Shown here: in pieces, positions 45,191 through 53,423 of the stretch
Position numbering within the stretch: the first letter of the stretch is position 1
Layout: each line of letters opens with the position of its first letter
From: Govania unica
GTDB lineage: Bacteria > Pseudomonadota > Alphaproteobacteria > Sphingomonadales > Govanellaceae
NCBI RefSeq assembly: GCF_027920805.1
Contig: NZ_JANWOI010000004.1
Coordinates: 124,001-188,000, forward strand
Direction: 5' to 3'
Length of the DNA: 64,000 nt
Notes under the pieces: model-generated
Told to the model about the DNA's origin: nothing
The model's database searches: none
What the model saw: only the letters and a program-made list of their open reading frames with translations
Program-made: the position numbers and the translations under genes

Positions 45191-45262
45191 TTACATGAGG
45201 ACCAGTCCGATCATGGCGGCAGCCATGAAGATGGCACTCGTGAGGGCGAAAAGATTGATCAT
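45191..45262 (-). CDS. Possible 23-residue hydrophobic peptide
   Basis: An ATG (complement of 45260-45262) opens a frame of 23 residues, beginning MINLFALTSAIFMAAAM and ending in IGLVLM, then TAA. Apart from Asn3 the chain is entirely hydrophobic or small and would form one transmembrane helix. GGGGAC lies six bases upstream and could bind the ribosome. It lies between tRNA-Ala and the DUF1491 gene in an otherwise empty 272-base gap. Small single-helix proteins of this kind are often real, but such a short frame can occur by chance. Confidence 0.4.
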   Translation of the reverse strand: MINLFALTSAIFMAAAMIGLVLM

Positions 45263-45405
45263 GTGTTGTCCCCAGGCACGCTCGGTACCTTACCCGGCAG
45301 CGGTGGATGTGCGATTCTCATGAAACTTTGCCACCCGGCTGGTTAAAAAGTCTTGAAAGAGGCGGGTTTGACGCGGGACATGTGATCGAAAAGGGGCTGT
45401 TCATC

Positions 45406-45750
45406 ATGAGCGAGGCGCGGTTGAAAGCGGAAATCTGGGTCAAGGCGCTGATGCGCCGGGCCTGGTCGCAGAATGTTCCGGCCCTCCTCATGCGCCGGGG
45501 GGAAGACTCCGCGGGGGCGGTGATCATCAAAATGAACGGCGGTCCGGGTTCCCGCACCGTCATCTATGCCCGCGGGTTGCTGGCTGATGGCCGTTGGGGC
45601 TGGCGCCGCGCCAGCGGCAAGGACGCGCTCGACGACCTCGAAGCCCATGCCTATGTGGAACGTCAGGTCCGATTCGATTCGGATCTTTGGGTGGTGGAGA
45701 TCGAAGCGAGCGATCTCACGCAGTTTGTGGATGATCCGGTGGAGGGGTGA
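45406..45750 (+). CDS. DUF1491 family protein
   Basis: This 114-residue cytoplasmic protein matches the DUF1491 family in alphaproteobacteria, of unknown function. Features include a basic N-terminal helix (LKAEIWVKALMRRAW), GEDSAGAVIIKMNG, and RQVRFDSDLWVVEIEASD near the C-terminus. The ATG follows AAGGGG; an upstream frame start at 45307 looks non-coding. It lies head-to-tail with a long palindrome at 45751-45861. Confidence 0.85.
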   Translation: MSEARLKAEIWVKALMRRAWSQNVPALLMRRGEDSAGAVIIKMNGGPGSRTVIYARGLLADGRWGWRRASGKDALDDLEAHAYVERQVRFDSDLWVVEIEASDLTQFVDDPVEG

Positions 45751-45861
45751 TTGTGCGGCTTCGTACTTCGAGACGGGCTTACGCCCTCCTCAGCACGAAC
45801 GGAGTAGGTTGTATCCGTTCGTGCTGAGGAGCGAAGCGTCTCGAAGTACGAAGCCGCACAA
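45751..45861. repeat. Long palindromic repeat, type C, between convergent genes
   Basis: Outer arms TTGTGCGGCTTCGTACTTCG and CGAAGTACGAAGCCGCACAA are perfect inverses; inner arms CTCCTCAGCACGAACGG and CCGTTCGTGCTGAGGAG pair as well, with a small asymmetric bulge between them. Folding gives a stem of about 45 bp. It exactly fills the space between the DUF1491 stop and the thioesterase stop. A similar motif is frequent in some alphaproteobacterial genomes. Confidence 0.85.
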
Positions 45862-46329
45862 TCAGACCGAAAATACCAGGCAGGTGGTGGTGCCGTGGGC
45901 GTAGATGCGCCCGGCTTCGTCGCGGAGGATGCCTTCGGATGTGGCGACCTGGCGGCCGGTGTGGAGGCTGCGGCCTTCGGCGTAGATGCGGCCGGTTTTT
46001 TCGGTCATGGCGCGCACCAGATTGATTTTGAATTCAAGGGTGGTGTAGCCATATCCAGCCTTGAGCTTTGACTGTACGGCGCAGGCCATGCAGGAATCCA
46101 GAAGCGTAGCGAAATAGCCGCCATGGACGCTGCCGAGCGGGTTGTAATGGGCGAGAGTGGGAATGCCGCTGAAGACGACGCGGCCGTCTTCGACCTCAGA
46201 CAGTTCGAAACCGAGCAAGGTGGCGATGGGAGGGACGGGATACTGCCCGGCCATGATGCCGCGCAGGAAATCGAGCCCGTCAAGATCACGCAGGGTTTCG
46301 ACGGAAATGTAAGCGGGGGTCTGAGGCAT
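45862..46329 (-). CDS. PaaI family hotdog-fold thioesterase
   Basis: The 155-residue protein has the hotdog-fold thioesterase motif LGSVHGGYFATLLDSCMACAV (with Asp in DS as probable catalytic acid) and ends ARIYAHGTTTCLVF-like strands. Enzymes of this type hydrolyse acyl-CoA or related thioesters; the substrate cannot be predicted. It lies seven bases downstream of the racemase gene, so the two are probably one transcript. Confidence 0.9.
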   Translation of the reverse strand: MPQTPAYISVETLRDLDGLDFLRGIMAGQYPVPPIATLLGFELSEVEDGRVVFSGIPTLAHYNPLGSVHGGYFATLLDSCMACAVQSKLKAGYGYTTLEFKINLVRAMTEKTGRIYAEGRSLHTGRQVATSEGILRDEAGRIYAHGTTTCLVFSV

Positions 46330-46335
46330 GGGCCA

Positions 46336-47088
46336 TTATCCTTGCTTGATGGCGACGTCCCTGAGCGCGAGATCAAGCGCCGCCTCCACATGAAGGGCGA
46401 GCGTGTTGAACATCGGCACCTGCGGCCGGTCCGCCTGTTCGATCAACAGAGGAATTTCGGTGCAGCCGAGAATGACCCCCTCGGCACCTTGCATGACGAG
46501 ACGGTCTATCAGGTCGAGATAAGCCGCTTTTGATGCGGGCGTAAAGAGGCCCCGGCATAATTCGTCAAAGATGATGCGGTCGGTGGCGATCTGGTCGGCC
46601 TCGTCGGGCACAAGGATATCAATGCCGAATTGGTCCCGGTAGCGACGCTTCATGTCGTCGGTCGCCATCACCGGCCGGGTGCCGAGCAGCGCCACCCGCT
46701 TGAGTCCGGCGGCCTGAATGGCACGGGCGGTGGGGTCGGCGATATGGAGGAAGGGAATGTCGATCCCGGTCATGAACCGGTCGGCCACGCGATGGAGCGT
46801 GTTCGAGACGCAGAGGATGAAATCGGCCCCGGCGCGCTCAAGCCCCTGGGCCTTGTCGGCAAGATAGGCGCCGCAGTCGTCCCACAGATCATTGCGGACG
46901 AAATGCTCGCTCATGGCGAAGTTCATCGAGCTGATGATGATTTCCGCGGTGTTCCAGCCGCCGAGCCGGGCATTCATGCCCTTGTTGAGCAAGCGGTAAT
47001 AGTCGGCGGTGGCCTGATCGCTGCTGCCACCGAGGATGCCGATGATCTTCATTCTTTGCGCCTGGTTCGGAATATTGGTCATCGGCAC
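46336..47088 (-). CDS. Aspartate/glutamate racemase family protein
   Basis: This 250-residue protein belongs to the Asp/Glu racemase family, which use two cysteines to exchange alpha-protons without PLP. It starts IGILGGSSDQATADYY. The two active-site cysteines are Cys93 in FILCVSNTLHR and Cys209 in GVILGCTEIPLL. The first motif has one extra residue between Cys and Asn-Thr compared with the usual C-x-N-T, which may alter substrate. Context with a thioesterase does not define the reaction. ATG at 47088 follows AGGGA; an inner Met13 at 47052 is possible. Confidence 0.88.
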   Translation of the reverse strand: MPMTNIPNQAQRMKIIGILGGSSDQATADYYRLLNKGMNARLGGWNTAEIIISSMNFAMSEHFVRNDLWDDCGAYLADKAQGLERAGADFILCVSNTLHRVADRFMTGIDIPFLHIADPTARAIQAAGLKRVALLGTRPVMATDDMKRRYRDQFGIDILVPDEADQIATDRIIFDELCRGLFTPASKAAYLDLIDRLVMQGAEGVILGCTEIPLLIEQADRPQVPMFNTLALHVEAALDLALRDVAIKQG

Positions 47089-47118
47089 GTGTCCCTGGTT
47101 TAGAAAGCGGCAATGTTC

Positions 47119-47150
47119 AGTAAAAAGGACCCCGTGACCACGGGGTCCTT
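47119..47150 (-). terminator. Rho-independent terminator of hslU
   Basis: On the minus strand AAGGACCCCGTG and CACGGGGTCCTT form a 12-bp stem, followed by TTTACT. It lies some 20 bases after the hslU stop. Confidence 0.9.
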
Positions 47151-47171
47151 CATGGTGTCAGGAGGATGGAC

Positions 47172-48470
47172 TTAAAGGATAAAGCGCGACAGATCGGTGT
47201 TGCGGGCGAGATTGCCCACATGTTTTTCGACATAGGCGCGATCGATCACAAGCGCGCTGCCCGAATTGTCGGCGGCGCTGAAGCTGATTTCATCCAGCAC
47301 CCGTTCCAATACGGTATGGAGCCGTCGGGCACCGATATTTTCGATCGCATTGTTGATTTCGGCCGAAATGGTGGCGATGGCGTCGATGCCGTCATCGGTG
47401 AAGCTGAGCGTGACCTCCTCGGTCTTCAAAAGCGCTACATATTGCTTGATCAGACTGTTGTCGGGCTCGGACAGGATGCGGCGGAAATCATCTTCGGTGA
47501 GCGCGTCAAGCTCGACCCGGATCGGAAGGCGGCCCTGAAGTTCGGGCAACAGATCCGAGGGTTTGGCGAGGCTGAAAGCGCCGCTGGCGATGAACAGGAT
47601 ATGATCGGTTTTGACCGGACCATATTTGGTCGAGACGGTGGTGCCTTCGATGAGCGGCAGCAGGTCGCGCTGCACTCCTTCGCGGCTGACGTCGGCGCCG
47701 CTGCGGTTTTGGTTGCTGGCGATCTTGTCGATCTCGTCGATGAAGACGATGCCGCTTTGTTCGGCGGCATGGACCGCCTCGCGCACCAGCCGTTCCTCGT
47801 CAACGAGCTTGTCGCCCTCCTCGATGGTGAGGATCTTGGCGGCTTCTGAGACGCTCATGCGTTTTTGCGTCTGTCGCGGGCCGAGCGCCTTGCCGAGCAT
47901 ATCCGATAAATTGACCATGCTGGCCCCCGGCATGCCGGGGATTTCAAACGACGCGTTGCCGGGCGATTCGGCCACCGTCAGTTCGATTTCCTTATCGTCA
48001 AGCTGACCCTCGCGCAGCATCTTGCGGAATTTCTGGCGGGTGTCGGGGCTTGCTTTGTCCCCGACAAGGGCATCAAGCAGCCGTTCTTCCGCCTGTAATT
48101 CGGCGCGGGCATTGACTTCCACGCGCTTGCGATGGCGCACCATGGCGATAGCGAGCTCCACGAGATCGCGCACGATCTGTTCGACGTCGCGGCCGACATA
48201 GCCGACTTCGGTGAATTTGGTCGCCTCGACCTTAACGAAGGGCGCTTCGGCCAGCTTGGCGAGGCGGCGCGAGATTTCCGTTTTGCCGACGCCTGTGGGG
48301 CCGATCATCAGGATGTTTTTCGGCTGTACTTCATCGCGAAGATCGGGGGCGAGCTGCTGTCGCCGCCAGCGGTTGCGGAGTGCGATGGCCACCGCGCGCT
48401 TGGCGGCTTTCTGACCGATGATGTAACGGTCAAGCTCGGAGACGATCTCACGCGGGGAAAAGTTGCTCAT
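47172..48470 (-). CDS. hslU: ATP-dependent protease ATPase subunit HslU
   Basis: HslU unfolds proteins and feeds them to HslV. The 432-residue AAA+ protein shows [16 protein letters not shown] at the start, Walker A in [19 protein letters not shown], Walker B in [11 protein letters not shown], the pore loop GYVGRD and the C-terminal LSRFIL tail that binds HslV. The ATG at 48470 is preferred to a TTG at 48482. It follows hslV by 35 bases. Confidence 0.97.
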   Translation of the reverse strand: MSNFSPREIVSELDRYIIGQKAAKRAVAIALRNRWRRQQLAPDLRDEVQPKNILMIGPTGVGKTEISRRLAKLAEAPFVKVEATKFTEVGYVGRDVEQIVRDLVELAIAMVRHRKRVEVNARAELQAEERLLDALVGDKASPDTRQKFRKMLREGQLDDKEIELTVAESPGNASFEIPGMPGASMVNLSDMLGKALGPRQTQKRMSVSEAAKILTIEEGDKLVDEERLVREAVHAAEQSGIVFIDEIDKIASNQNRSGADVSREGVQRDLLPLIEGTTVSTKYGPVKTDHILFIASGAFSLAKPSDLLPELQGRLPIRVELDALTEDDFRRILSEPDNSLIKQYVALLKTEEVTLSFTDDGIDAIATISAEINNAIENIGARRLHTVLERVLDEISFSAADNSGSALVIDRAYVEKHVGNLARNTDLSRFIL

Positions 48471-48505
48471 CTGATTGTCCAATGATTAGACCGAATAGAG
48501 GGGGC

Positions 48506-49072
48506 TCAGACCGTGTCGAGGGATTCAATGGTCAGGGAGTGATTGGTGTAGACGCAAATGTCCGCGGCGATTTTCATGGAGCGGCGCACAATGTCCTCGG
48601 CGCTCAACGGCTGGTCATAGAGGGCGCGGGCTGCCGCCAGCGCGTAATTGCCGCCCGATCCGATGGCAATGACGCCGTCATCGGGTTCAAGCACGTCGCC
48701 AAGGCCGGAAATCAGCAGGCTCGATGTTTTGTCGGCAACCGCCATCATGGCCTCAAGACGCCGCAGATAACGATCGCTGCGCCAGTCCTTGGCCAGATCC
48801 ACGGCGGCGCGCAACAGCTGGCCGCCGTTTTTATCGAGTTTGGCTTCCAAAAGTTCGAACAGGGTGAAGGCATCGGCGGTCGATCCCGCGAAGCCGGCAA
48901 TCACCTTGCCATCGGCCAGGGGGCGCACTTTGCGGGCGGTGGCCTTAAGGACGGTCTGGCCCAGACTGACCTGGCCATCACCGCCGATTACAACTTTGTC
49001 GCCCTTGCGGACGCAGAGGATCGTGGTGCCGTGCCAGGCCTGGGTCCAATCTAGAGAGTTCTTGTCTGACAA
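48506..49072 (-). CDS. hslV: ATP-dependent protease peptidase subunit HslV
   Basis: HslV forms the dodecameric protease chamber. The catalytic threonine becomes the N-terminus after processing: [24 protein letters not shown], with Thr16 as nucleophile. [14 protein letters not shown] is the second signature. The start chosen is TTG at 49072 because AGAGGAG lies about seven bases before it; the open frame upstream is not coding. The length is 188 residues. The rest of the gap to hisB (159 bases) is a divergent promoter region. Confidence 0.96.
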   Translation of the reverse strand: MSDKNSLDWTQAWHGTTILCVRKGDKVVIGGDGQVSLGQTVLKATARKVRPLADGKVIAGFAGSTADAFTLFELLEAKLDKNGGQLLRAAVDLAKDWRSDRYLRRLEAMMAVADKTSSLLISGLGDVLEPDDGVIAIGSGGNYALAAARALYDQPLSAEDIVRRSMKIAADICVYTNHSLTIESLDTV

Positions 49073-49231
49073 GGGGTTGCTCCTCTGAAAGAATCGGCTT
49101 GGCCTTAAATGTGGCGATTGCCGGCGCAGGATCAAGGGGGGTGCCGCCTTCGAACTGGCGCTTTCCGGCCCGGGCTGTTATACCACTGGCAAATCAGGAT
49201 ACCCGGCGATCCTCTGTACTGGAGAGTGGAT

Positions 49232-49840
49232 ATGCGGCAAGCGACTGTTGCGCGTAAGACCAAGGAAACCGAGATTTCGGCTACCGTCAATCTGGACGGG
49301 AGCGGGATCTATGACGTCTCGACCGGGATCGGCTTTCTCGATCATATGCTTGAACAGCTGTCGCGTCACAGTTTGATTGACATCAGTCTGCGGGCCAAGG
49401 GCGATCTCCATATTGATTATCACCACACCACCGAGGATGCGGGCATCGTGATCGGTGAAGCGGTGGCTCAGGCGCTGGGCGACCTGAAGGGCATCACGCG
49501 CTACGGCTCGGCCATGATCCCGATGGATGAGACCTGCACCCGGGTGGCGCTTGATGTGTCGGGGCGGCCCTTTATCGTGTGGAAGGTCGATTTCACCCGC
49601 GACAAGCTCGGCAGCATGGACACGGAATTGTTCCTTGAATGGTTCCGCGCTTTTGCGCAGGGCGCGGGCATTACGCTCCATGTTGAAAATCTTTATGGAA
49701 GCAATAATCATCATATCATCGAGTCCTGCTATAAAGGACTGGCACGGGCTTTGCGGCAGGCGATCGAGATCGACCCGCGCAAGGCCGATGCCCTGCCGTC
49801 CACGAAGGGCGTGATCGGCAGCCGGAGCGACGTTCAGTAG
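49232..49840 (+). CDS. hisB: Imidazoleglycerol-phosphate dehydratase
   Basis: HisB dehydrates imidazole-glycerol phosphate in histidine synthesis. The 202-residue protein is the monofunctional type, without the phosphatase domain. Both metal-binding motifs are clear: [13 protein letters not shown] and [19 protein letters not shown]. The ATG at 49232 follows GGAGAGTGGAT. It heads the his cluster and is divergent from hslV. Confidence 0.97.
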   Translation: MRQATVARKTKETEISATVNLDGSGIYDVSTGIGFLDHMLEQLSRHSLIDISLRAKGDLHIDYHHTTEDAGIVIGEAVAQALGDLKGITRYGSAMIPMDETCTRVALDVSGRPFIVWKVDFTRDKLGSMDTELFLEWFRAFAQGAGITLHVENLYGSNNHHIIESCYKGLARALRQAIEIDPRKADALPSTKGVIGSRSDVQ

Positions 49841-49880
49841 ACTGACCAGAGGCCGCGACAGGGCGACCGGAGTGGCGATC

Positions 49881-50249
49881 ATGAAGATCTATACTGTTCA
49901 AATGAAACCCGGTGACAGCGGCCTGAACGCGGTCTTCGTGCCCGAGGGTTTTTCAGTCTGGGCCTTTGTGTTCCTGCCGTTCTGGGCGCTTTACCATCGT
50001 TTGTGGCTGGTTGCCGGGCTGATATGTCTGGGCTTGTTTGGGCTTACGGTCCTGAGCCAGGCGCTCAACCTGTCGTCGCTGCAAGATAGCCTGCTGCAGG
50101 TTATGTTTGCCCTTTTGGTCGGGGCCGAAGCCCGGGATCTCTGGCGCTGGACTTTGCGCCGTCGGGGTTTTGAGATGCGGAGCGCGCTTGCGGCGGACGA
50201 TGAGGATGAGGCGGAGTTGCGCTTCTTTGGGACCACGAGGGCGGTATGA
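49881..50249 (+). CDS. DUF2628 family membrane protein
   Basis: This 122-residue protein has an N-terminal part (about 1-25) followed by helices at about 27-40, 43-65 and 70-85, and a charged C-terminus ([12 protein letters not shown]). The [16 protein letters not shown] segment is characteristic of DUF2628 proteins. The ATG at 49881 follows GGAG. Its presence between hisB and hisH, with a 4-base overlap into hisH, indicates cotranscription with histidine genes, but I see no link to the pathway. Confidence 0.85.
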   Translation: MKIYTVQMKPGDSGLNAVFVPEGFSVWAFVFLPFWALYHRLWLVAGLICLGLFGLTVLSQALNLSSLQDSLLQVMFALLVGAEARDLWRWTLRRRGFEMRSALAADDEDEAELRFFGTTRAV

Positions 50250-50890
50250 CGGTTGCGATTATTGATTACGGTTCGGGCAATTTGCGCTCGGCGGAAAAGG
50301 CGTTTGAGCGCGCCGCCCGCGAGACCGGCGCACAGATCGCGATCCGCGTCACCCGTGACCCCGCCGTGGTGGCCGCCGCTGACCGCATCGTGTTGCCGGG
50401 AGTTGGCGCGTTTGCCGACTGCCGTCGCGGGCTTGGCGCCATCGACGGGATGATCGAGGCGCTGACCACGGCTGTGATCGACAAGGGTCGTCCGTTTCTG
50501 GGCATTTGTGTTGGTATGCAGTTGATGGCCCGGCGTGGCTATGAACATGGCAGCCATGACGGGCTCGGCTGGATCGATGGTGAGGTGGCGGAAATCGCCC
50601 CGCTTGATCCGGCGCTTAAAATTCCCCATATGGGCTGGAACGATCTGGAGCTGACGGCGGAGGCGCATCCGCTGTTCGCCGGGTTTCAGCCGGGCGATCA
50701 TGCTTATTTCGTGCACAGCTATGCCATGCGCGATGTGGCGCCGGCGCAGGTGCTGGCGCGGGTCGATTATGGTGGCCCGGTGGTCGCCGCGGTGGGCCGC
50801 GACAATATTGTTGGTACCCAGTTCCATCCCGAAAAAAGTCAGGCCGTCGGCTTGCGTCTGATCGGCAATTTTCTGCAATGGCGGCCTTGA
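50246..50890 (+). CDS. hisH: Imidazole glycerol phosphate synthase subunit HisH
   Basis: HisH is the glutamine amidotransferase that supplies ammonia to HisF. The 214-residue class I domain has the nucleophile Cys88 in [12 protein letters not shown], with oxyanion loop IVLPGVGAF, and His194 and Glu196 in [10 protein letters not shown]. It overlaps the preceding gene by 4 bases. Confidence 0.97.
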   Translation: MTVAIIDYGSGNLRSAEKAFERAARETGAQIAIRVTRDPAVVAAADRIVLPGVGAFADCRRGLGAIDGMIEALTTAVIDKGRPFLGICVGMQLMARRGYEHGSHDGLGWIDGEVAEIAPLDPALKIPHMGWNDLELTAEAHPLFAGFQPGDHAYFVHSYAMRDVAPAQVLARVDYGGPVVAAVGRDNIVGTQFHPEKSQAVGLRLIGNFLQWRP

Positions 50891-51459
50891 GCGTCACGAG
50901 TAAGCTGATGAACAAAACCCGGACAAAACAATACCCTGCGGCAGTGACCGAGACCCAGGAACTGAAAACGTTCCAGGGCAGCGATCTTGAGGATCTCTGC
51001 AATGCCACGATCGAAGCGATTGTGGATGGCGAGGGCTTCAGCTGGATCAAGCCACCGTCCATGTCGGCCCTGCAGGCTTATTGGCGCGGCGTGCTGCTTA
51101 TTCCGGAACGGACGCTGTTCGTTGCGCGCCTGAGTGGAGAGCTGGTCGGCACCGCGCAGTTGATCCGCCCACCGTCGAATAATGAGACCGGGGCTTTTTC
51201 GGTCGAAGTCGGCACGTTTTTCGTTGCTCCCTGGGCGCGGGGTCATGGTCTTGCGCGGTCGCTTCTGGCTGATGCCGAGGCGCGGGCGCGGCAGGACGGC
51301 TTCAAGTCGCTTGAAGTCAACGTGCGTGCGGACCGCGAGGCAGCTATGTCTCTCGCCGAGGGCAGCGGCTTTACCCGTTGGGCCACCAAGGAACGCTATG
51401 CGCTGATTGATGGCACCTATTTGCCCGGTCATTTTTATGTGAAGTATCTCGATCAATGA
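50878..51459 (+). CDS. GNAT family N-acetyltransferase in the his operon
   Basis: A 193-residue protein with the GNAT acyl-CoA loop [22 protein letters not shown] (Q/R-x-x-G-x-G/A type) and [25 protein letters not shown] after it. The start is uncertain: ATG at 50878 overlaps the hisH end, and ATG at 50908 would remove ten residues. It overlaps hisA by 4 bases. The acceptor substrate is unknown; its position between hisH and hisA is seen in some alphaproteobacteria, which suggests a stable place in the operon but not a biosynthetic step. Confidence 0.9.
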   Translation: MAALSVTSKLMNKTRTKQYPAAVTETQELKTFQGSDLEDLCNATIEAIVDGEGFSWIKPPSMSALQAYWRGVLLIPERTLFVARLSGELVGTAQLIRPPSNNETGAFSVEVGTFFVAPWARGHGLARSLLADAEARARQDGFKSLEVNVRADREAAMSLAEGSGFTRWATKERYALIDGTYLPGHFYVKYLDQ

Positions 51460-52199
51460 TTCTTTTTCCTGCCATCGATCTCAAGGACGGTCAGTGCGTG
51501 CGCCTTTACAAAGGCGATATGGAGCAGGCGACCGTGTTCAGCGACAATCCGGGCGCGCAGGCGGCCGCCTTCGTGGCTGAGGGGGCCGAGTTTCTCCATA
51601 TCGTCGATTTGAACGGCGCTTTTGCCGGGCATCCGGTCAATGGCGCGGCAGTCGATGCGATCCTGAAGTCCGCGAAGTCCGTGCCGGTGCAGCTCGGTGG
51701 CGGCATCCGCTCCATCGAGACCATTGCTTATTGGCTAGAACGCGGTGTGCGCCGGGTCATTCTTGGCACCATTGCGCTGCGGGCGCCTGAAGTCGTGCGC
51801 GAGGCGGCGCGGCTGTTTCCAGGCCAGGTGGCCGTCGGCATCGACGCCAAGGGCGGTCATGTGGCGGTCGAGGGCTGGGCTGAGACGAGCGAACTCCGGG
51901 TCCTTGATCTTGCTCGCAAGTTCGAAGACGCGGGTGTTGCCAGTATCATCTATACCGATATCGATCGCGACGGCACCCTGACCGGCGTCAATGTGGAGGC
52001 GACGGTGTCGCTTGCCGAACAATTGACCATTCCGGTCATCGCGTCGGGTGGCGTCGCGTCGCTTGACGATCTGCGCGCCCTTGTGGAGGCCAAGCGTGGA
52101 CGACGCGGTGTGGTCGAAGGGGCCATTTCCGGGCGCGCCATTTATGATGGACGGCTTGATCTCCGGGCCGCCATCGCCTTCCTGAAAGAGGCGCGTTGA
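51456..52199 (+). CDS. hisA: Phosphoribosylformimino-5-aminoimidazole carboxamide ribotide isomerase
   Basis: HisA is a 247-residue TIM barrel that catalyses the Amadori rearrangement before the HisHF step. The N-terminal catalytic aspartate is in [14 protein letters not shown], the second in [13 protein letters not shown], and phosphate loops are VQLGGGIRS and [11 protein letters not shown]. It couples to the GNAT gene and hisF by overlap. Confidence 0.97.
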   Translation: MILFPAIDLKDGQCVRLYKGDMEQATVFSDNPGAQAAAFVAEGAEFLHIVDLNGAFAGHPVNGAAVDAILKSAKSVPVQLGGGIRSIETIAYWLERGVRRVILGTIALRAPEVVREAARLFPGQVAVGIDAKGGHVAVEGWAETSELRVLDLARKFEDAGVASIIYTDIDRDGTLTGVNVEATVSLAEQLTIPVIASGGVASLDDLRALVEAKRGRRGVVEGAISGRAIYDGRLDLRAAIAFLKEAR

Positions 52200-52957
52200 T
52201 GCTGAAGGCGCGCATTATCCCCTGTCTTGACGTGAAAGACGGCCGTGTTGTGAAGGGCGTCAATTTCGTCGCCCTGCGCGATGCCGGGGATCCGGTGGAA
52301 CAGGCGCGGCTTTATGATGCGGCTGGCGCGGACGAGCTGTGCTTCCTGGATATTACCGCGTCATCCGACGAACGGGCTATTCTGTTCGATGTGGTGCAGC
52401 GCACGGCGGAAGCCTGCTTCATGCCGCTGACCGTCGGGGGCGGCGTACGGACTGAAGACGATGTGCGCAAATTGCTGCTGGCTGGGGCCGATAAGGTATC
52501 GGTGATGACGGCAGCGGTGAAGCGGCCAGAGCTTGTGGGCGAACTGGCGGAAAAATTCGGCTCGCAATGCATTGTCGTGGCCATTGACGCAAAGTCCCGG
52601 CCGGGCGGCGGGTTCGAGGTTTATACCCATGGCGGGCGCAATCCGACCGGCCTTGATGCGGTGAGTTATGCGCAGCAGGTGGCGGCGCTTGGTGCGGGCG
52701 AGATTCTGTTGACCTCCATGGACCGTGACGGCACCCGCGCAGGCTATAATATCGAGCTGACGCGGGCCGTGGCCGATGCGGTCAGAATTCCGGTCATTGC
52801 CTCGGGCGGGGTTGGCACGCTTGATCATCTGGTCGCGGGCGTGAAAGACGGCCATGCGACCGCGGTGCTTGCAGCCTCCATCTTTCATTTCGGTGATTAC
52901 ACCATTGCCGAAGCCAAGACTTACATGCAGCGGGCCGGTGTGCCCATGAGATTATGA
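52199..52957 (+). CDS. hisF: Imidazole glycerol phosphate synthase subunit HisF
   Basis: HisF is the cyclase that joins ammonia from HisH to the HisA product, giving imidazole-glycerol phosphate and AICAR. The 252-residue TIM barrel shows [18 protein letters not shown] with catalytic Asp11-equivalent, [14 protein letters not shown] with the second Asp, and [12 protein letters not shown] at 52199 overlaps the hisA stop by one base. Confidence 0.97.
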   Translation: MLKARIIPCLDVKDGRVVKGVNFVALRDAGDPVEQARLYDAAGADELCFLDITASSDERAILFDVVQRTAEACFMPLTVGGGVRTEDDVRKLLLAGADKVSVMTAAVKRPELVGELAEKFGSQCIVVAIDAKSRPGGGFEVYTHGGRNPTGLDAVSYAQQVAALGAGEILLTSMDRDGTRAGYNIELTRAVADAVRIPVIASGGVGTLDHLVAGVKDGHATAVLAASIFHFGDYTIAEAKTYMQRAGVPMRL

Positions 52958-52973
52958 AGACGGAGCCGCGCGT

Positions 52974-53315
52974 ATGAGTGACAGTCAGAAGTTATCGGCC
53001 GGTGAAGTGATCGAACGTGTGTTCGCGGTCATCCAAAGCCGCCGCACGGCCGATCCTGAACAAAGCTATGTGGCCAAACTGTTCCAGCGCGGCATGCCGA
53101 AAATCGCCCAGAAAGTCGGCGAGGAAGCCGTCGAGGTGGCCATTGCCTCGGTCTCCGGCACCAAGGAAGAAGTCATCGGCGAATCGGCGGACGTGCTGTT
53201 TCATCTGATGGTGATGTGGGCCGCCCAGGGCATCGCGCCCGAGGACGTAACCGACGAACTCGCCCGCCGCGAAGGGGTATCTGGCATCGTCGAAAAGAAA
53301 AGCCGCAACTGGTAG
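52974..53315 (+). CDS. hisE: Phosphoribosyl-ATP pyrophosphatase
   Basis: HisE hydrolyses phosphoribosyl-ATP. The 113-residue protein shows the MazG-like metal-binding pattern KVGEEAVEVAIA and ESADVLFHLMVMW. It is not fused to HisI, as usual in alphaproteobacteria; hisI is not in the window. It is the last gene of the cluster and is followed by palindromic repeats, not a typical terminator. Confidence 0.96.
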   Translation: MSDSQKLSAGEVIERVFAVIQSRRTADPEQSYVAKLFQRGMPKIAQKVGEEAVEVAIASVSGTKEEVIGESADVLFHLMVMWAAQGIAPEDVTDELARREGVSGIVEKKSRNW

Positions 53316-53332
53316 GACGTGCTGGTTGAGAC

Positions 53333-53406
53333 ATGGATGCCCGGGTCAAGCCCGGGCATGACAGATATATATGCTTGTCATTGCCGGGCTTGACCCGGCA
53401 ATCCAT
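53333..53406. repeat. Dispersed palindromic repeat, type B (double)
   Basis: ATGGATGCCCGGGTCAAGCC at the left and GGCTTGACCCGGCAATCCAT at the right are imperfect inverses, separated by an AT-rich centre. It lies between the convergent hisE and yifB genes. Confidence 0.8.
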
Positions 53407-53423
53407 CTTGGGGCAAGTGCATC

